From NCBI RefSeq assembly GCF_003001935.1, contig NZ_PVNG01000037.1:1-64000 (forward strand): a DNA stretch of 64,000 nt. Reading direction: 5' to 3'. A program made the translations under genes and the position numbers. The notes under the pieces are model-generated. The model was not told the origin of the DNA. It was given only the letters and a program-made list of their open reading frames with translations, and made no database searches. Shown piece by piece: positions 17,620 to 25,576 of this stretch. The stretch comes from Nonomuraea fuscirosea. Lineage in GTDB: Bacteria; Actinomycetota; Actinomycetes; Streptosporangiales; Streptosporangiaceae. Every line of letters begins with the position of its first letter. The stretch's first letter is position 1.

Positions 17620-19242
17620 TTGAGAAGTGTCTGGAGGGCAGGGGCCGCGATGATGATCGCCGCCGCCCTGCTGGCGGCCGGTTCCCCCGCCCCGAGCGTG
17701 AATGCGGCGGCCACCGCGGCAGTGGCCAAGGTCACTGCTCCGGTACCCATGATGGAACTCCTGGCGCCGGGCGGGCGCGGCCGACTGTACACGCTGTCGA
17801 CCGACGAGGCGGCCGCGGCGGTGAGCCGGTATGGGTTCACCCGGGAGTCTGGGCAGGTGGGCTACTGGCGAACAGCGGCGTTCACCGACTCCCAGCCTGT
17901 ATACCGGCTGCGCTCCGGATCCTCCTACCTGCTCACGGCAGCGGCCTCGGAGCGCGACCACCTGGTGGCCGGCGGACGGTTCGAGGACGAGGGCGTCGTC
18001 GGCCATCTGGGGCAGCGGTACACGCCCGGCACGAAGCGGCTGATGCGCTTCAGCAGGTCAGGCGAATGGCGAGTGGCCTTCGAGGATCACGGCCAGCAAC
18101 TGACAGCCGCGGGGTACCGCGTCGACGGGCCGCTCGGCTGGGGGCACCCCGAGTGGATTCGCGCCGGGGCCATCTATTTCGGCACATTTAACCCGAAGTC
18201 GACCGATCTCATTACCGCCACGAGGAATGTCTTCGGACGCGACGGCGACTGGTGGGGCGGCGTACGCGACTTTTCCGGTGCGGATCCGGCCGTACCGAAG
18301 AACACCCAGGGTTGGGAAGGGGACTTTTCCCATCTGCAACCGGAGATCGGGTTCTACGATGACTCCCGACCAGAGACCCTGGAGAAACACATTGCACAGG
18401 CCACCGGAGCGGGCCTCGACTTCTTCCAGTTCTACTGGTACTGGAATAGCGTTCTGCAGAGTTCCCCCGAGCAATTCGAGGCATCACTGACCGCCTTCGG
18501 CCAAGCCGGCAATCGGACCAGCATCGACTTCGCGATCACTGTGTGCGCCCATCCGTGGGGCGGTCTGCAGATCCCCACGAGCGATTACACCACCGTCGCC
18601 AAGCGGCTCGCCCGTACGATCTTCAACCAGCCCAATTATCTGCGCGCCAACGATGGGCGGCTGATCCTGGGACTATGCGACCGGCGCGGGCTCGGCGATG
18701 GCAGCGACTCCGACACGCGGTCCTTTGTGGACGCCGTCCGCACGCAGGCCCAAGCCATCCTGGATGAGGACGTGCTCGTACTCGGCTACTGGGAGGCCAT
18801 GCTAGACCCGGCAGCACCCGCACGTTGGGGAGCCGATGGCGCCTACTGCGGCGTGCGTATCGACCACGTCAAGCGCTACACCGACTACGTCGCCGAGATG
18901 CCGGCCTACTTCGACGCCACACCCCCTCAGTTCATGAGGTGCGCAGCCGCCAATTTCGACGAGCGCCCCCGCTACCCGCACCTCGTCGCGGACCGGACTA
19001 AGATCCGTTACTACACGGACCAGACGCCAGCGTTGTTCGCTCAAGGCCTGGACCACATCCGCGCCGACATCGCGAGCTCCCGCCGCGTCTCCGCTGTGGA
19101 CAACTTCGTCAGTATCTACGCCTGGAACGAATGGCACGAGGGAAGCATCATCGAGCCCAATGCCAGGGACGGGTGCTTGTATCTCGGACTCATCCACGAC
19201 CGGCTCAATCTGCAGAAGGGCGCCTCATGCCGGACTGATTAG
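17620..19242 (+). CDS. secreted protein: DUF5648-type module plus GH99/WbsX-like catalytic domain
   Basis: A 540-residue protein. The start is probably the TTG at 17620, which gives a basic n-region before the signal helix; an ATG at 17650 is the alternative. After the signal peptide (about 1-32), residues 44-165 form a DUF5648-like module ('GGRGRLYTLSTDEA', 'PVYRLRSG', 'YLLTAAASERD'). From about 170 comes a TIM-barrel-like domain of the WbsX/GH99-like type: 'WEGDFSHLQPEIGFYDDS', 'DFFQFYWYWN', 'SIYAWNEWHEGSIIEPN'. The last motif with its acidic pair is the family signature. It probably acts on an extracellular glycan; specificity is unknown. Confidence 0.8.
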   Translation: MRSVWRAGAAMMIAAALLAAGSPAPSVNAAATAAVAKVTAPVPMMELLAPGGRGRLYTLSTDEAAAAVSRYGFTRESGQVGYWRTAAFTDSQPVYRLRSGSSYLLTAAASERDHLVAGGRFEDEGVVGHLGQRYTPGTKRLMRFSRSGEWRVAFEDHGQQLTAAGYRVDGPLGWGHPEWIRAGAIYFGTFNPKSTDLITATRNVFGRDGDWWGGVRDFSGADPAVPKNTQGWEGDFSHLQPEIGFYDDSRPETLEKHIAQATGAGLDFFQFYWYWNSVLQSSPEQFEASLTAFGQAGNRTSIDFAITVCAHPWGGLQIPTSDYTTVAKRLARTIFNQPNYLRANDGRLILGLCDRRGLGDGSDSDTRSFVDAVRTQAQAILDEDVLVLGYWEAMLDPAAPARWGADGAYCGVRIDHVKRYTDYVAEMPAYFDATPPQFMRCAAANFDERPRYPHLVADRTKIRYYTDQTPALFAQGLDHIRADIASSRRVSAVDNFVSIYAWNEWHEGSIIEPNARDGCLYLGLIHDRLNLQKGASCRTD

Positions 19243-19520
19243 CCGTCGGAGACGATCAGCCGCGGCCGGTCCCGACGACGCGGCCGACGCTATTTCCGAG
19301 ACGTTTCTCACCGCGTCGCGGCACATCGGCGATGTGCCCGAGGGGGAGGAGGCGCTTCTGTGGCTGTACAGGGTGGCCCGCCGCATTCTCGCCACCCAGC
19401 AGAGCCGCGAGGCTGTCCAGGAGGCACCGGCGAGTTCCGGCACAGCGGGCTCAGCGGCGAGTACGCCGAGACGGCACACGGGCCGCCAACTCGGCCTCGC
19501 CCCCCCGGCTGGCCGGAGGA
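19241..19520 (+). pseudogene. stub of an ECF sigma factor (region 2 only)
   Basis: The frame encodes 'GPDDAADAISETFLTASRHI' and 'EEALLWLYRVARRILATQQ', the sigma region 2.2-2.4 pattern of ECF sigma factors (D.AD..SETF..A.R, then WL...ARR.L.). Region 4, the second DNA-binding domain, is absent; the frame runs into the convergent cupin gene. It cannot act as a complete sigma factor. Confidence 0.6.
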
Positions 19521-19531
19521 GGCGAGGTCCG

Positions 19532-20119
19532 TCAGTCAGGCAGACCGGCGTCGAAGCTCATGCCGATCCTCTCCAGCCCCTTCAACGCCTCCTCCCCGAA
19601 CAGCCGGACGATCTCGGCACCGACCGCCGGTGTCAGGACGATGTCGTTGAGGGCTTCTTCGGCCGTTCCCTGCACGACCGCCATCAGGTAAGCGGTCTCG
19701 CCGCTGACGTTCCTGAAGGCGCGAGTCACCCCCGGCGGTACGGCGATCATGTCCATCGGCTCGAGATGCAGGTCGTGCTCCCCATCGTCCCCGAACAGGA
19801 TCTGCCAGGTCCCGGTGATCGGCATAAAGGTCTCGCGCGTCTTCATGTGGGCGTGCAGCGCCGGGCCGTCCCCGGGCGGACATTCCACGATGAAGATCGA
19901 TGTGCCGGGATCGCTGGTGAGGGCTGGCGGGGTGTTCGCCCCCTCGGTGTCCTTGATCGAACCCAGCAGGAAGAAGATGTTCTTGGCCGCCACGTATTCA
20001 TAGGCCGCCACAGGGATGCCGACCCGGGCGACGTACTCGTCCTTGTTCGGCTGGAGGGCCTTGAACCTGGCCACGTACTTGTTCATCTCGTCTGGCGTGA
20101 TGTGCACGGTGAGAGTCAT
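19532..20119 (-). CDS. cupin-domain protein
   Basis: A 195-residue protein from ATG 20119 with AGGAGA eight bases upstream. The single cupin barrel shows motif 1 'GDGPALHAHMKTRETFMPITG' in two parts (His-x-His then Glu near residue 95) and motif 2 'PPGVTRAFRNVSG', which lacks the usual second-motif His. Such proteins are dioxygenases, isomerases or sugar-binding proteins. It is the last gene of a leftward group with an MDR dehydrogenase, a KduD-like SDR and another cupin, so a role in the same catabolic route is likely. Confidence 0.85.
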   Translation of the reverse strand: MTLTVHITPDEMNKYVARFKALQPNKDEYVARVGIPVAAYEYVAAKNIFFLLGSIKDTEGANTPPALTSDPGTSIFIVECPPGDGPALHAHMKTRETFMPITGTWQILFGDDGEHDLHLEPMDMIAVPPGVTRAFRNVSGETAYLMAVVQGTAEEALNDIVLTPAVGAEIVRLFGEEALKGLERIGMSFDAGLPD

Positions 20120-20182
20120 GAAGATCTCCTAGGAGAGGACGGCGAGTGTCTTTTACCGGTTCGCGCCGCACGGTCGGCGGCG

Positions 20183-21157
20183 TCAGAGCGAGTTCGCGGA
20201 GAGGACGATCTTTCCGCCCGCGGATGCCTGGGCGACCATGCTGAGGGCTTTGGCCGCGTCCTCCAGCGGCATCGTGGTGACCGGCGGACGAGGCTCCACC
20301 GCCCCCTGTCGCCACCATCCCACGCAAGTTCGCAGCGCGTCACCCACGCGGTGAGGTTCGCGGACGGTGTAGGCGGCGATGTCCTCGCCCAGCACGGCGA
20401 TGTTGCGGATGAGAACGTCCAGCAGGCTGATGTTTGGGATGTTCCCCGACGCGTAGCCCGCGGTGACGACACGCCCTTCCCAGGCCACCGCCTCGAGCAG
20501 TTGGGGGAAGACCGCCCCGCCAACCAGGTCCAGGATGACGTCGGCACCATGCCCCCGGGTGAGATCGGCGATCTGCGCCGCCAGCTTGTCTGTGGAGGCG
20601 AGCACGGCATCGGCGTGCGCCATGGTCTCCGTCCCGTCGCGCGTAACCGCTATCACCTGCACCGCGCCCAGCTGCCGGGCGACCTGGACCGCGGCGTGGC
20701 CGACGTTGCCGTTGGCGCCGCTGACCACCACGACATCGTTCGCATTGACCTGGGCCCGGTGGTGCAGGCACATGAACGCGGTCCCGAAAGCCACCGGGAA
20801 GGCGGCGGCCGTGTCGAGGTCGGCACCGTCGGGAACGCCCGCCACGGTGACGGCGTCGACGACGACCTCCTCCGCGTACGCGCCCCAGCACACCAGGGCG
20901 ACGACCCGCTCCCCCAGCGAGAGCCTGTCGACTCCCGCTCCCAGCTCGGTCACCGTCCCGGACAGCTCGAACCCAGGCACCGCGGGAAGGTCAACGGGAA
21001 TCTGGAAATTGCCGCTGAGCTGAACGAGTTCGGCGAAGTTGACCCCTACCGCGTGCACCTTGATGCGCACCTGACCCGGGGCGACAGGGGGCGACTCCGC
21101 GGCCACTCCGGTCAGCCGCTCAGGCCCGCCGAATTCAGCGAATTGCACTTTTCTCAC
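20183..21157 (-). CDS. zinc-independent MDR-family alcohol dehydrogenase / quinone oxidoreductase
   Basis: A 324-residue protein. The start is the GTG at 21157, seven bases after AAAGGAGG; a longer reading would overlap that ribosome site. It has a GroES-like N-terminal domain ('VAPGQVRIKVHAVGVNFAEL', 'PAVPGFELSGTVTELG') and a Rossmann domain ('VVVSGANGNVGHAAVQVARQLGA'), typical of quinone-oxidoreductase-type MDR enzymes. Catalytic and structural zinc cysteine sets are missing. It is in line with the SDR and cupin genes (43-bp and 63-bp gaps), so probably one operon. Confidence 0.88.
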   Translation of the reverse strand: MRKVQFAEFGGPERLTGVAAESPPVAPGQVRIKVHAVGVNFAELVQLSGNFQIPVDLPAVPGFELSGTVTELGAGVDRLSLGERVVALVCWGAYAEEVVVDAVTVAGVPDGADLDTAAAFPVAFGTAFMCLHHRAQVNANDVVVVSGANGNVGHAAVQVARQLGAVQVIAVTRDGTETMAHADAVLASTDKLAAQIADLTRGHGADVILDLVGGAVFPQLLEAVAWEGRVVTAGYASGNIPNISLLDVLIRNIAVLGEDIAAYTVREPHRVGDALRTCVGWWRQGAVEPRPPVTTMPLEDAAKALSMVAQASAGGKIVLSANSL

Positions 21158-21200
21158 TGCTGTTCCTCCTTTCATAGCCATGTCATGTCGATGATCTGGA

Positions 21201-22022
21201 TCAGCGCGCCAGCCATCCGCCGTCGATGGCCAGGACATGGCCGTTGACGTAGTCGGACGCCGTCGAGGACAGGAACACCGCCGCGCCCACGAGATCTGCC
21301 GGCTGCCCCCACCTGCCTGCGGGGATCCGTGCGAGGATCTCGTGGTTGCGTTGCTCGTCCGAACGCAGGGCCGAGGTCACTCGGGTCGCGAAGTAGCCGG
21401 GCGCAATCGCGTTGACCTGCACGTTGTGGTGGGCCCATTCGTTGGCGAGGGCGCGGGTGACGCCAACGACGGCATGCTTGCTTGCCGCGTAGCTCAGGGT
21501 GCGGATGCCCCCCTGGAAGCTGAGCATGGAAGCGATGTTGATGACCTTGCCCCGCCGACGGGAGAGCATCTGCTGTCCGGCTTCCCGCGTGAGGATGAAG
21601 AGGGCGTTCAGATTGACGTCGAGAACGTCGTACCAGTCGCTGTCGGCAAACGCGCTCGCATTCTGCCGGCGGATGATGCCCGCGCAATTGACCAGGATGT
21701 CCACCTGTGCGTCGGCGAGCTCCGTTCGAAGCGTGCCCTGCAGGGTCTCAACCTGCCCGAGATCGATGATCACTTGCCGGGCATCGCGGCCGTAACCGCG
21801 CACCAGAGCTTCCGAATCGCTGAGGTTCTTCTGCTCGGACAGCAAGATGAGGTCGGCGCCCGCAGCGGCCAGTCCGGCGCTGATGGCCTGGCCGAGTCCG
21901 CTACCCGCGCCGGTGACGAGAGCAGTGCGGCCGCGCAGTGACATCAGCTGCGAGACATCGAGCGAGGCCAGGGCCGTGATCTCAGGCGACAACGGGAAGG
22001 GGAGCGAGCCGGTGGCGGGCAC
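21201..22022 (-). CDS. SDR-family oxidoreductase, KduD-like (2-dehydro-3-deoxy-D-gluconate 5-dehydrogenase type)
   Basis: Up to 273 residues. The NAD site is 'TGAGSGLG' and the catalytic pair is 'YAASK'. Several stretches are close to KduD proteins: 'NCAGIIRR', 'INIASMLSFQGGIR', 'NAIAPGYFATRVT', 'RIPAGRWGQPADLVG' and the end 'IDGGWLAR'. KduD reduces or oxidises 2,5-diketo-3-deoxygluconate in uronate (pectin) breakdown. The frame overlaps the upstream cupin by 41 bp if it starts at 22022; an internal ATG at 21944 would leave a 37-bp gap. Both lack an obvious ribosome site, so the start is open. The exact substrate is inferred from family only. Confidence 0.82.
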   Translation of the reverse strand: MPATGSLPFPLSPEITALASLDVSQLMSLRGRTALVTGAGSGLGQAISAGLAAAGADLILLSEQKNLSDSEALVRGYGRDARQVIIDLGQVETLQGTLRTELADAQVDILVNCAGIIRRQNASAFADSDWYDVLDVNLNALFILTREAGQQMLSRRRGKVINIASMLSFQGGIRTLSYAASKHAVVGVTRALANEWAHHNVQVNAIAPGYFATRVTSALRSDEQRNHEILARIPAGRWGQPADLVGAAVFLSSTASDYVNGHVLAIDGGWLAR

Positions 22023-22443
22023 AGTAGTCCAAGTACTTGTCGAGTTTCGTCTGGGCTGTCTCGATGAACGTCACCTCGCCGGCGTCGTTCAGATAGTCGA
22101 TCCGGCCGTGCATCGAGAACAGGGTCACCATCTCGTCCTCGCCCTCGGTGACGAGCGTGTGCACATCCCCCGCGGGCTCGTACACGTAGGAGCCGGGCCC
22201 CGCCGTCCAGTCGTGCTCCAGATAGCGCCAGGATCCCTGCAGCACCCAGGCTTCGACGGGGAAGGGATGGCGGTGGCGGCTGATCACTCCCCGGCGCGTG
22301 ACCTTGAGCAGATTGGTCCAGGTCCCCGAGACCGGCGACAGGCGCAGCGGCTTGAACCACACGCCCTCAGCCTGCGGCACCCAGGGAAGATCTACGGGAT
22401 CGACTAGTTGGTCCCCCATCGGCGTCAGGTCTACGGTCGTCAT
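21982..22443 (-). CDS. cupin protein of the 2,4'-dihydroxyacetophenone dioxygenase type
   Basis: A 153-residue protein from ATG 22443 with GGAGA upstream. Key stretches are 'GTWTNLLKVTRRGVISRHRHPFPVEAW' in parts (HRH metal ligands near residue 72), 'LQGSWRYLEHDW' and 'YEPAGDVHTLV' (second-motif His). This closely follows the DAD-like cupin family, iron enzymes cleaving a C-C bond next to a ketone. Because it overlaps a KduD-like gene, it could alternatively be an isomerase or lyase acting on a sugar acid, as KduI is also a cupin. Sequence alone does not decide. Confidence 0.8.
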   Translation of the reverse strand: MTTVDLTPMGDQLVDPVDLPWVPQAEGVWFKPLRLSPVSGTWTNLLKVTRRGVISRHRHPFPVEAWVLQGSWRYLEHDWTAGPGSYVYEPAGDVHTLVTEGEDEMVTLFSMHGRIDYLNDAGEVTFIETAQTKLDKYLDYCARHRLAPLPVVA

Positions 22444-22610
22444 GATTTCTCCATTTCCCGGCCTATTCGGCGCGACTGGCATTACAGTGGCCCAGCGCCT
22501 TCGCAGCGTCCATCGCGCTTTCCAGATCCCGGCTATCTGCAATTGCGATCAGCCCACGAACGCGAATGCGGCTGCCGGCTTTACGCGCTCATCTGGTCTT
22601 CTGCGGCACG

Positions 22611-23528
22611 TCACAAGCGCAGGTCTAGCGTCCCCTGCGGGAGCGCAGTGATGAGCAGCAGCTCGAAGAGCGCGCGGGCCGCGCTGGACCACACCATCCC
22701 CTCGCGCCAGAACACGCCGACGTCGCGATGCAGCGTCTCATCGGCCAGTCGCCGGACCATGACGCCGGCGTGCTCCGAGGTGCGGACCGCGAGTTCGTTG
22801 GTGACGGCCACGCCCAGATTCTCCCTGACCAGGGACACGAGCGTCTGCGGCTGGTTGGTCACATAGGTGACGACGGGTGAGACGCCACGCTCCATGAGCA
22901 TGAGAAAGGGCTCGCTGTCATGCTCGAAGGATCGGCCGGTGAGAATGAGGCCCTCACCCTCCAGCTCCGCCAGTGGCAGATTTCCGTCGATTGACGCGAG
23001 CCGGTGCAGCGGATGGTGGACCACCACCATCCGCTCTCGCCAGAGCAGGCGGTGGGTCAGGTCACGTCGCGTCGTGGCCGGCTTGGTGGGCCTGAGCGCC
23101 AGTTCGACGGGGCCCTTCTCCAGCAGCTCGTCCAGCAGTACGGTCGCCGTCTCGTGGAGCTGGAGGTGCACACCGGGGTAGGCGTCCCGGTATTCGGCCA
23201 GGAGACGCGGCACGAACGCGGCAGCCGCGCTCGGGTAGGTGCCCAGGATGATGTCACCGCTCACGAGCCCGCGAACGGCCTGGATGGCGGCCTTGCCCTG
23301 CTGCAGGGCGGCCACCGTCCGGCGGGCGTGCTCGACGAACGCCGACCCCGCGTCGGTCAGCTGCACCGGGCGGGCGGAGCGGTCCAGCAGGACGGCGCCG
23401 ACCTCACGTTCCAGGCTGGCCACATGGGCGGAGATCCGGGACTGCGCGCGGAAGGTTGCCTCCGACGCCGCGTGAAAGCCGCCATGGTCCACCACGGCGA
23501 GGAAAGTCGTTAGCCAGTCGATCTGCAT
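22611..23528 (-). CDS. LysR-family transcriptional regulator
   Basis: A 305-residue LysR protein. The helix-turn-helix is at residues 2-65: 'MQIDWLTTFLAVVDHGGFHAAS', 'SRISAHVASLEREVGAVLLDR', with the co-inducer domain after residue 88 ('GDIILGTYPSAAAAFVPRLL'). It starts at ATG 23528. It lies just upstream of and on the same strand as the cupin-KduD-MDR-cupin genes, which are its likely targets along with itself. LysR proteins usually activate divergent or adjacent catabolic genes. Confidence 0.9.
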   Translation of the reverse strand: MQIDWLTTFLAVVDHGGFHAASEATFRAQSRISAHVASLEREVGAVLLDRSARPVQLTDAGSAFVEHARRTVAALQQGKAAIQAVRGLVSGDIILGTYPSAAAAFVPRLLAEYRDAYPGVHLQLHETATVLLDELLEKGPVELALRPTKPATTRRDLTHRLLWRERMVVVHHPLHRLASIDGNLPLAELEGEGLILTGRSFEHDSEPFLMLMERGVSPVVTYVTNQPQTLVSLVRENLGVAVTNELAVRTSEHAGVMVRRLADETLHRDVGVFWREGMVWSSAARALFELLLITALPQGTLDLRL

Positions 23529-23566
23529 GGCATCTCGATCTTCTGTACACCGAACGAAACGTCCAG

Positions 23567-23576
23567 TGACCGGTCA
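23567..23576. promoter_or_regulatory. 10-bp palindrome upstream of the LysR gene
   Basis: TGACCGGTCA is self-complementary and lies 38 bp upstream of the LysR start, in the gap to the SDR gene. The form is common among TetR-type operators, so the regulator may not be the LysR protein itself. Confidence 0.35.
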
Positions 23577-23734
23577 TTCGCATCAGGCTACAGAACGGTT
23601 CCCCACCAGCAAAGATAAGACGACAAGATCATGGCGTGGCCCGTGTGCCACCCTGCGCGGGTGACGCTCGCCTAGTGTCCGGACCGGACCGTCCACCGCC
23701 GGCCAGCCCCCGGCTGCGCGCGCCGCCGCCGCTC

Positions 23735-24496
23735 TCATTGGGCGCAATAGCCACCGTCGACCAAGAGATCGCTGCCTACCACGAAGGACGCCTCGTCGGA
23801 GGCTAGCCACAGCACGGCCTTGGCCACCTCCTCCGGGCTGCCGGTTCGCCCGATGGGTTCGCCCGCGATGATGTCGTCGATGGCGCTGGGATTCTGCGCC
23901 ACCGAGCGCTCGAACATCGCGGTACGGATGATCCCGGGCAGGACGGCGTTGACGCGGATGTTCTGGTTGGCCACCTCCAGAGCCACCGAGCGGGTGAGTC
24001 CGAGGACCGCGTGCTTGGTGCCGGCGTAGTGCGCCAATCCAGCGCCTCCCACCCGTGACATCGCCGAGGCCATGTTGACGATGCTTCCGCCGCCCTGCCG
24101 GAGCATCTGGCGCACCTGGTATTTCGTGCACAGCCACGCGCCCCGGAAGTTGACGGCGTTCACGTAGTCGAAGATGTCGTCGTCGACATCGACGATGGGA
24201 GCGATCACGCCTTCCAGCCCGGCATTGTTGAACGCGCAGTCCAGGCTGCCGAACTTGGCGACTGTCACAGAGATCGCGCGTTGCACATCGGCCGACTTAC
24301 TGACGTCGGCTCCGATGGCGAGGGCAACTCCCCCCGACTTCTGGATTCGCTCGACCAGCGATTCGACGCCCTTCGCGTCGATGTCCACGACGGCGACCTT
24401 CGCCCCCTCGGCCGCGAACGCCTGAGCGGTCGCCGCCCCGATTCCCGAGGCCGCCCCGGTGACGAAGGCGGTCTTTCCTGTGAATCGTCCAGCCAT
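23735..24496 (-). CDS. short-chain dehydrogenase/reductase
   Basis: A 253-residue classical SDR from ATG 24496, preceded by AGGAGAAG. It has 'TGAASGIG' (cofactor), 'DCAFNNAGLEG', 'NMASAMSRVGG', catalytic 'YAGTK' and the C-terminal 'LLVDGGYCAQ'. An Asp at the end of strand 2 ('VAVVDID') favours NAD. It is 21 bp downstream of the ABC permease gene, so it is probably co-transcribed with the transporter and oxidises the imported compound, possibly a sugar or polyol. Confidence 0.9.
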   Translation of the reverse strand: MAGRFTGKTAFVTGAASGIGAATAQAFAAEGAKVAVVDIDAKGVESLVERIQKSGGVALAIGADVSKSADVQRAISVTVAKFGSLDCAFNNAGLEGVIAPIVDVDDDIFDYVNAVNFRGAWLCTKYQVRQMLRQGGGSIVNMASAMSRVGGAGLAHYAGTKHAVLGLTRSVALEVANQNIRVNAVLPGIIRTAMFERSVAQNPSAIDDIIAGEPIGRTGSPEEVAKAVLWLASDEASFVVGSDLLVDGGYCAQ

Positions 24497-24517
24497 GCTC
24501 TTCTCCTATCTGCGGTT

Positions 24518-25576
24518 TCACACCTGCTGGTGCCGGGCGAAAGCTCTCGACAACGCGACGCCGAGGACCAGAGCGGCCCCATTGAAGATCTGTTCGACGT
24601 AGAACGCCACTCCGGACAGCGCGAGCCCGCTCACGGTGGTGCCGATGAAGTACACGGCCACGAGCGTTCCGAGCACGTTGTACTTGCCCGGGCGGATGGT
24701 GGTGGCACCGAGGAAGGCGGCCGACACGATCGGCAGCAGGAGAGCGGGACCGGCGGTAGGGCTGGCGCTGGCCGCGCGGAACACCTGCATCACGCCGGCC
24801 ACGCCCGCCAGCGCGCCGGCCAGGGCGAAGCTCGCCACCGTAAGGCGCTGCACGTTGATGCCGACGAGCGCCGCCGCCTTGGCGTTCGAGCCGACGGCTT
24901 CGAGTTGCCGTCCGAACGGGGTGCGGGCCATCAGGTACCACAGGATGGCGCCGGCCGCGGCTACGAGATAGAGCAAGCACGGGATGCCCAGCCACTGGCC
25001 CGTCCCGAACTGCTGCCACTGGTCCGGGATGCCGTCGCTGATCGTGGTGCCCTTCGTGTACCACGCCAGCCCTCCGGCGAGCACGGAGCTCATCCCCAAG
25101 GTGGCGATCAAGGAGTTGACCCGCAGGCGTGTCACGAGCAGGCCGTTGACGACACCGATCACGCAGCTCGCGACGATCGCCGTCACGATCGCCAGCGGGG
25201 CGGGGAAGCCGAGGTTCCCCACGGTGGCGCCGGCGACGATCGCCGAGACTCCGATGGAGGCGCCGAGTGAGAGGTCGAAGTGACCGCCGATGAGCGGGAC
25301 GATGGCCGCCAGGCCGGCCACCGCCAGGACCGCCTGGTTGGCCGCGATGTTGCGGGCGTTGGTCATCGTGAAGAACGTCTCAGGCACGGTGGCGCTGAAC
25401 ACGGCGACGCAGAGGACGAACACGCCGACCAGCGCGTACTTTTCCAGTGATCCGACCACAGGTGTGGGCAGCACGCCCACTCTCACCGTCCGTCGTCCGA
25501 CCGTGGCCGGTGAGGTGAGGCCGTCGGGGTGCTGATTCGTGTCCACGGGCGTCTCGGAACTGATGGGGTTGCTCAT
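24518..25576 (-). CDS. ABC transporter permease, ribose/autoinducer (RbsC) type
   Basis: A 352-residue polytopic membrane protein. The start is ATG 25576, which overlaps the ATPase stop by 4 bp. Hallmarks of RbsC-like permeases are 'NIAANQAVLAVAGLAAIVPLIGGHFDLSLG', 'VNGLLVTRLRVNSLIATLGM' (the EAA-like coupling region), 'GINVQRLTVASFALAGALAG' and 'ATTIRPGKYNVLGT'. About ten membrane helices are expected. With only one permease gene, the channel is presumably a homodimer. It is the third gene of a coupled importer operon. Confidence 0.9.
   Translation of the reverse strand: MSNPISSETPVDTNQHPDGLTSPATVGRRTVRVGVLPTPVVGSLEKYALVGVFVLCVAVFSATVPETFFTMTNARNIAANQAVLAVAGLAAIVPLIGGHFDLSLGASIGVSAIVAGATVGNLGFPAPLAIVTAIVASCVIGVVNGLLVTRLRVNSLIATLGMSSVLAGGLAWYTKGTTISDGIPDQWQQFGTGQWLGIPCLLYLVAAAGAILWYLMARTPFGRQLEAVGSNAKAAALVGINVQRLTVASFALAGALAGVAGVMQVFRAASASPTAGPALLLPIVSAAFLGATTIRPGKYNVLGTLVAVYFIGTTVSGLALSGVAFYVEQIFNGAALVLGVALSRAFARHQQV

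Noticed and set aside
19160..21247. A 695-codon plus-strand frame across the cupin and dehydrogenase genes
   Set aside because: Only its first 90 codons (sigma-factor stub) carry real protein signal; the rest is antisense to two well-supported genes.
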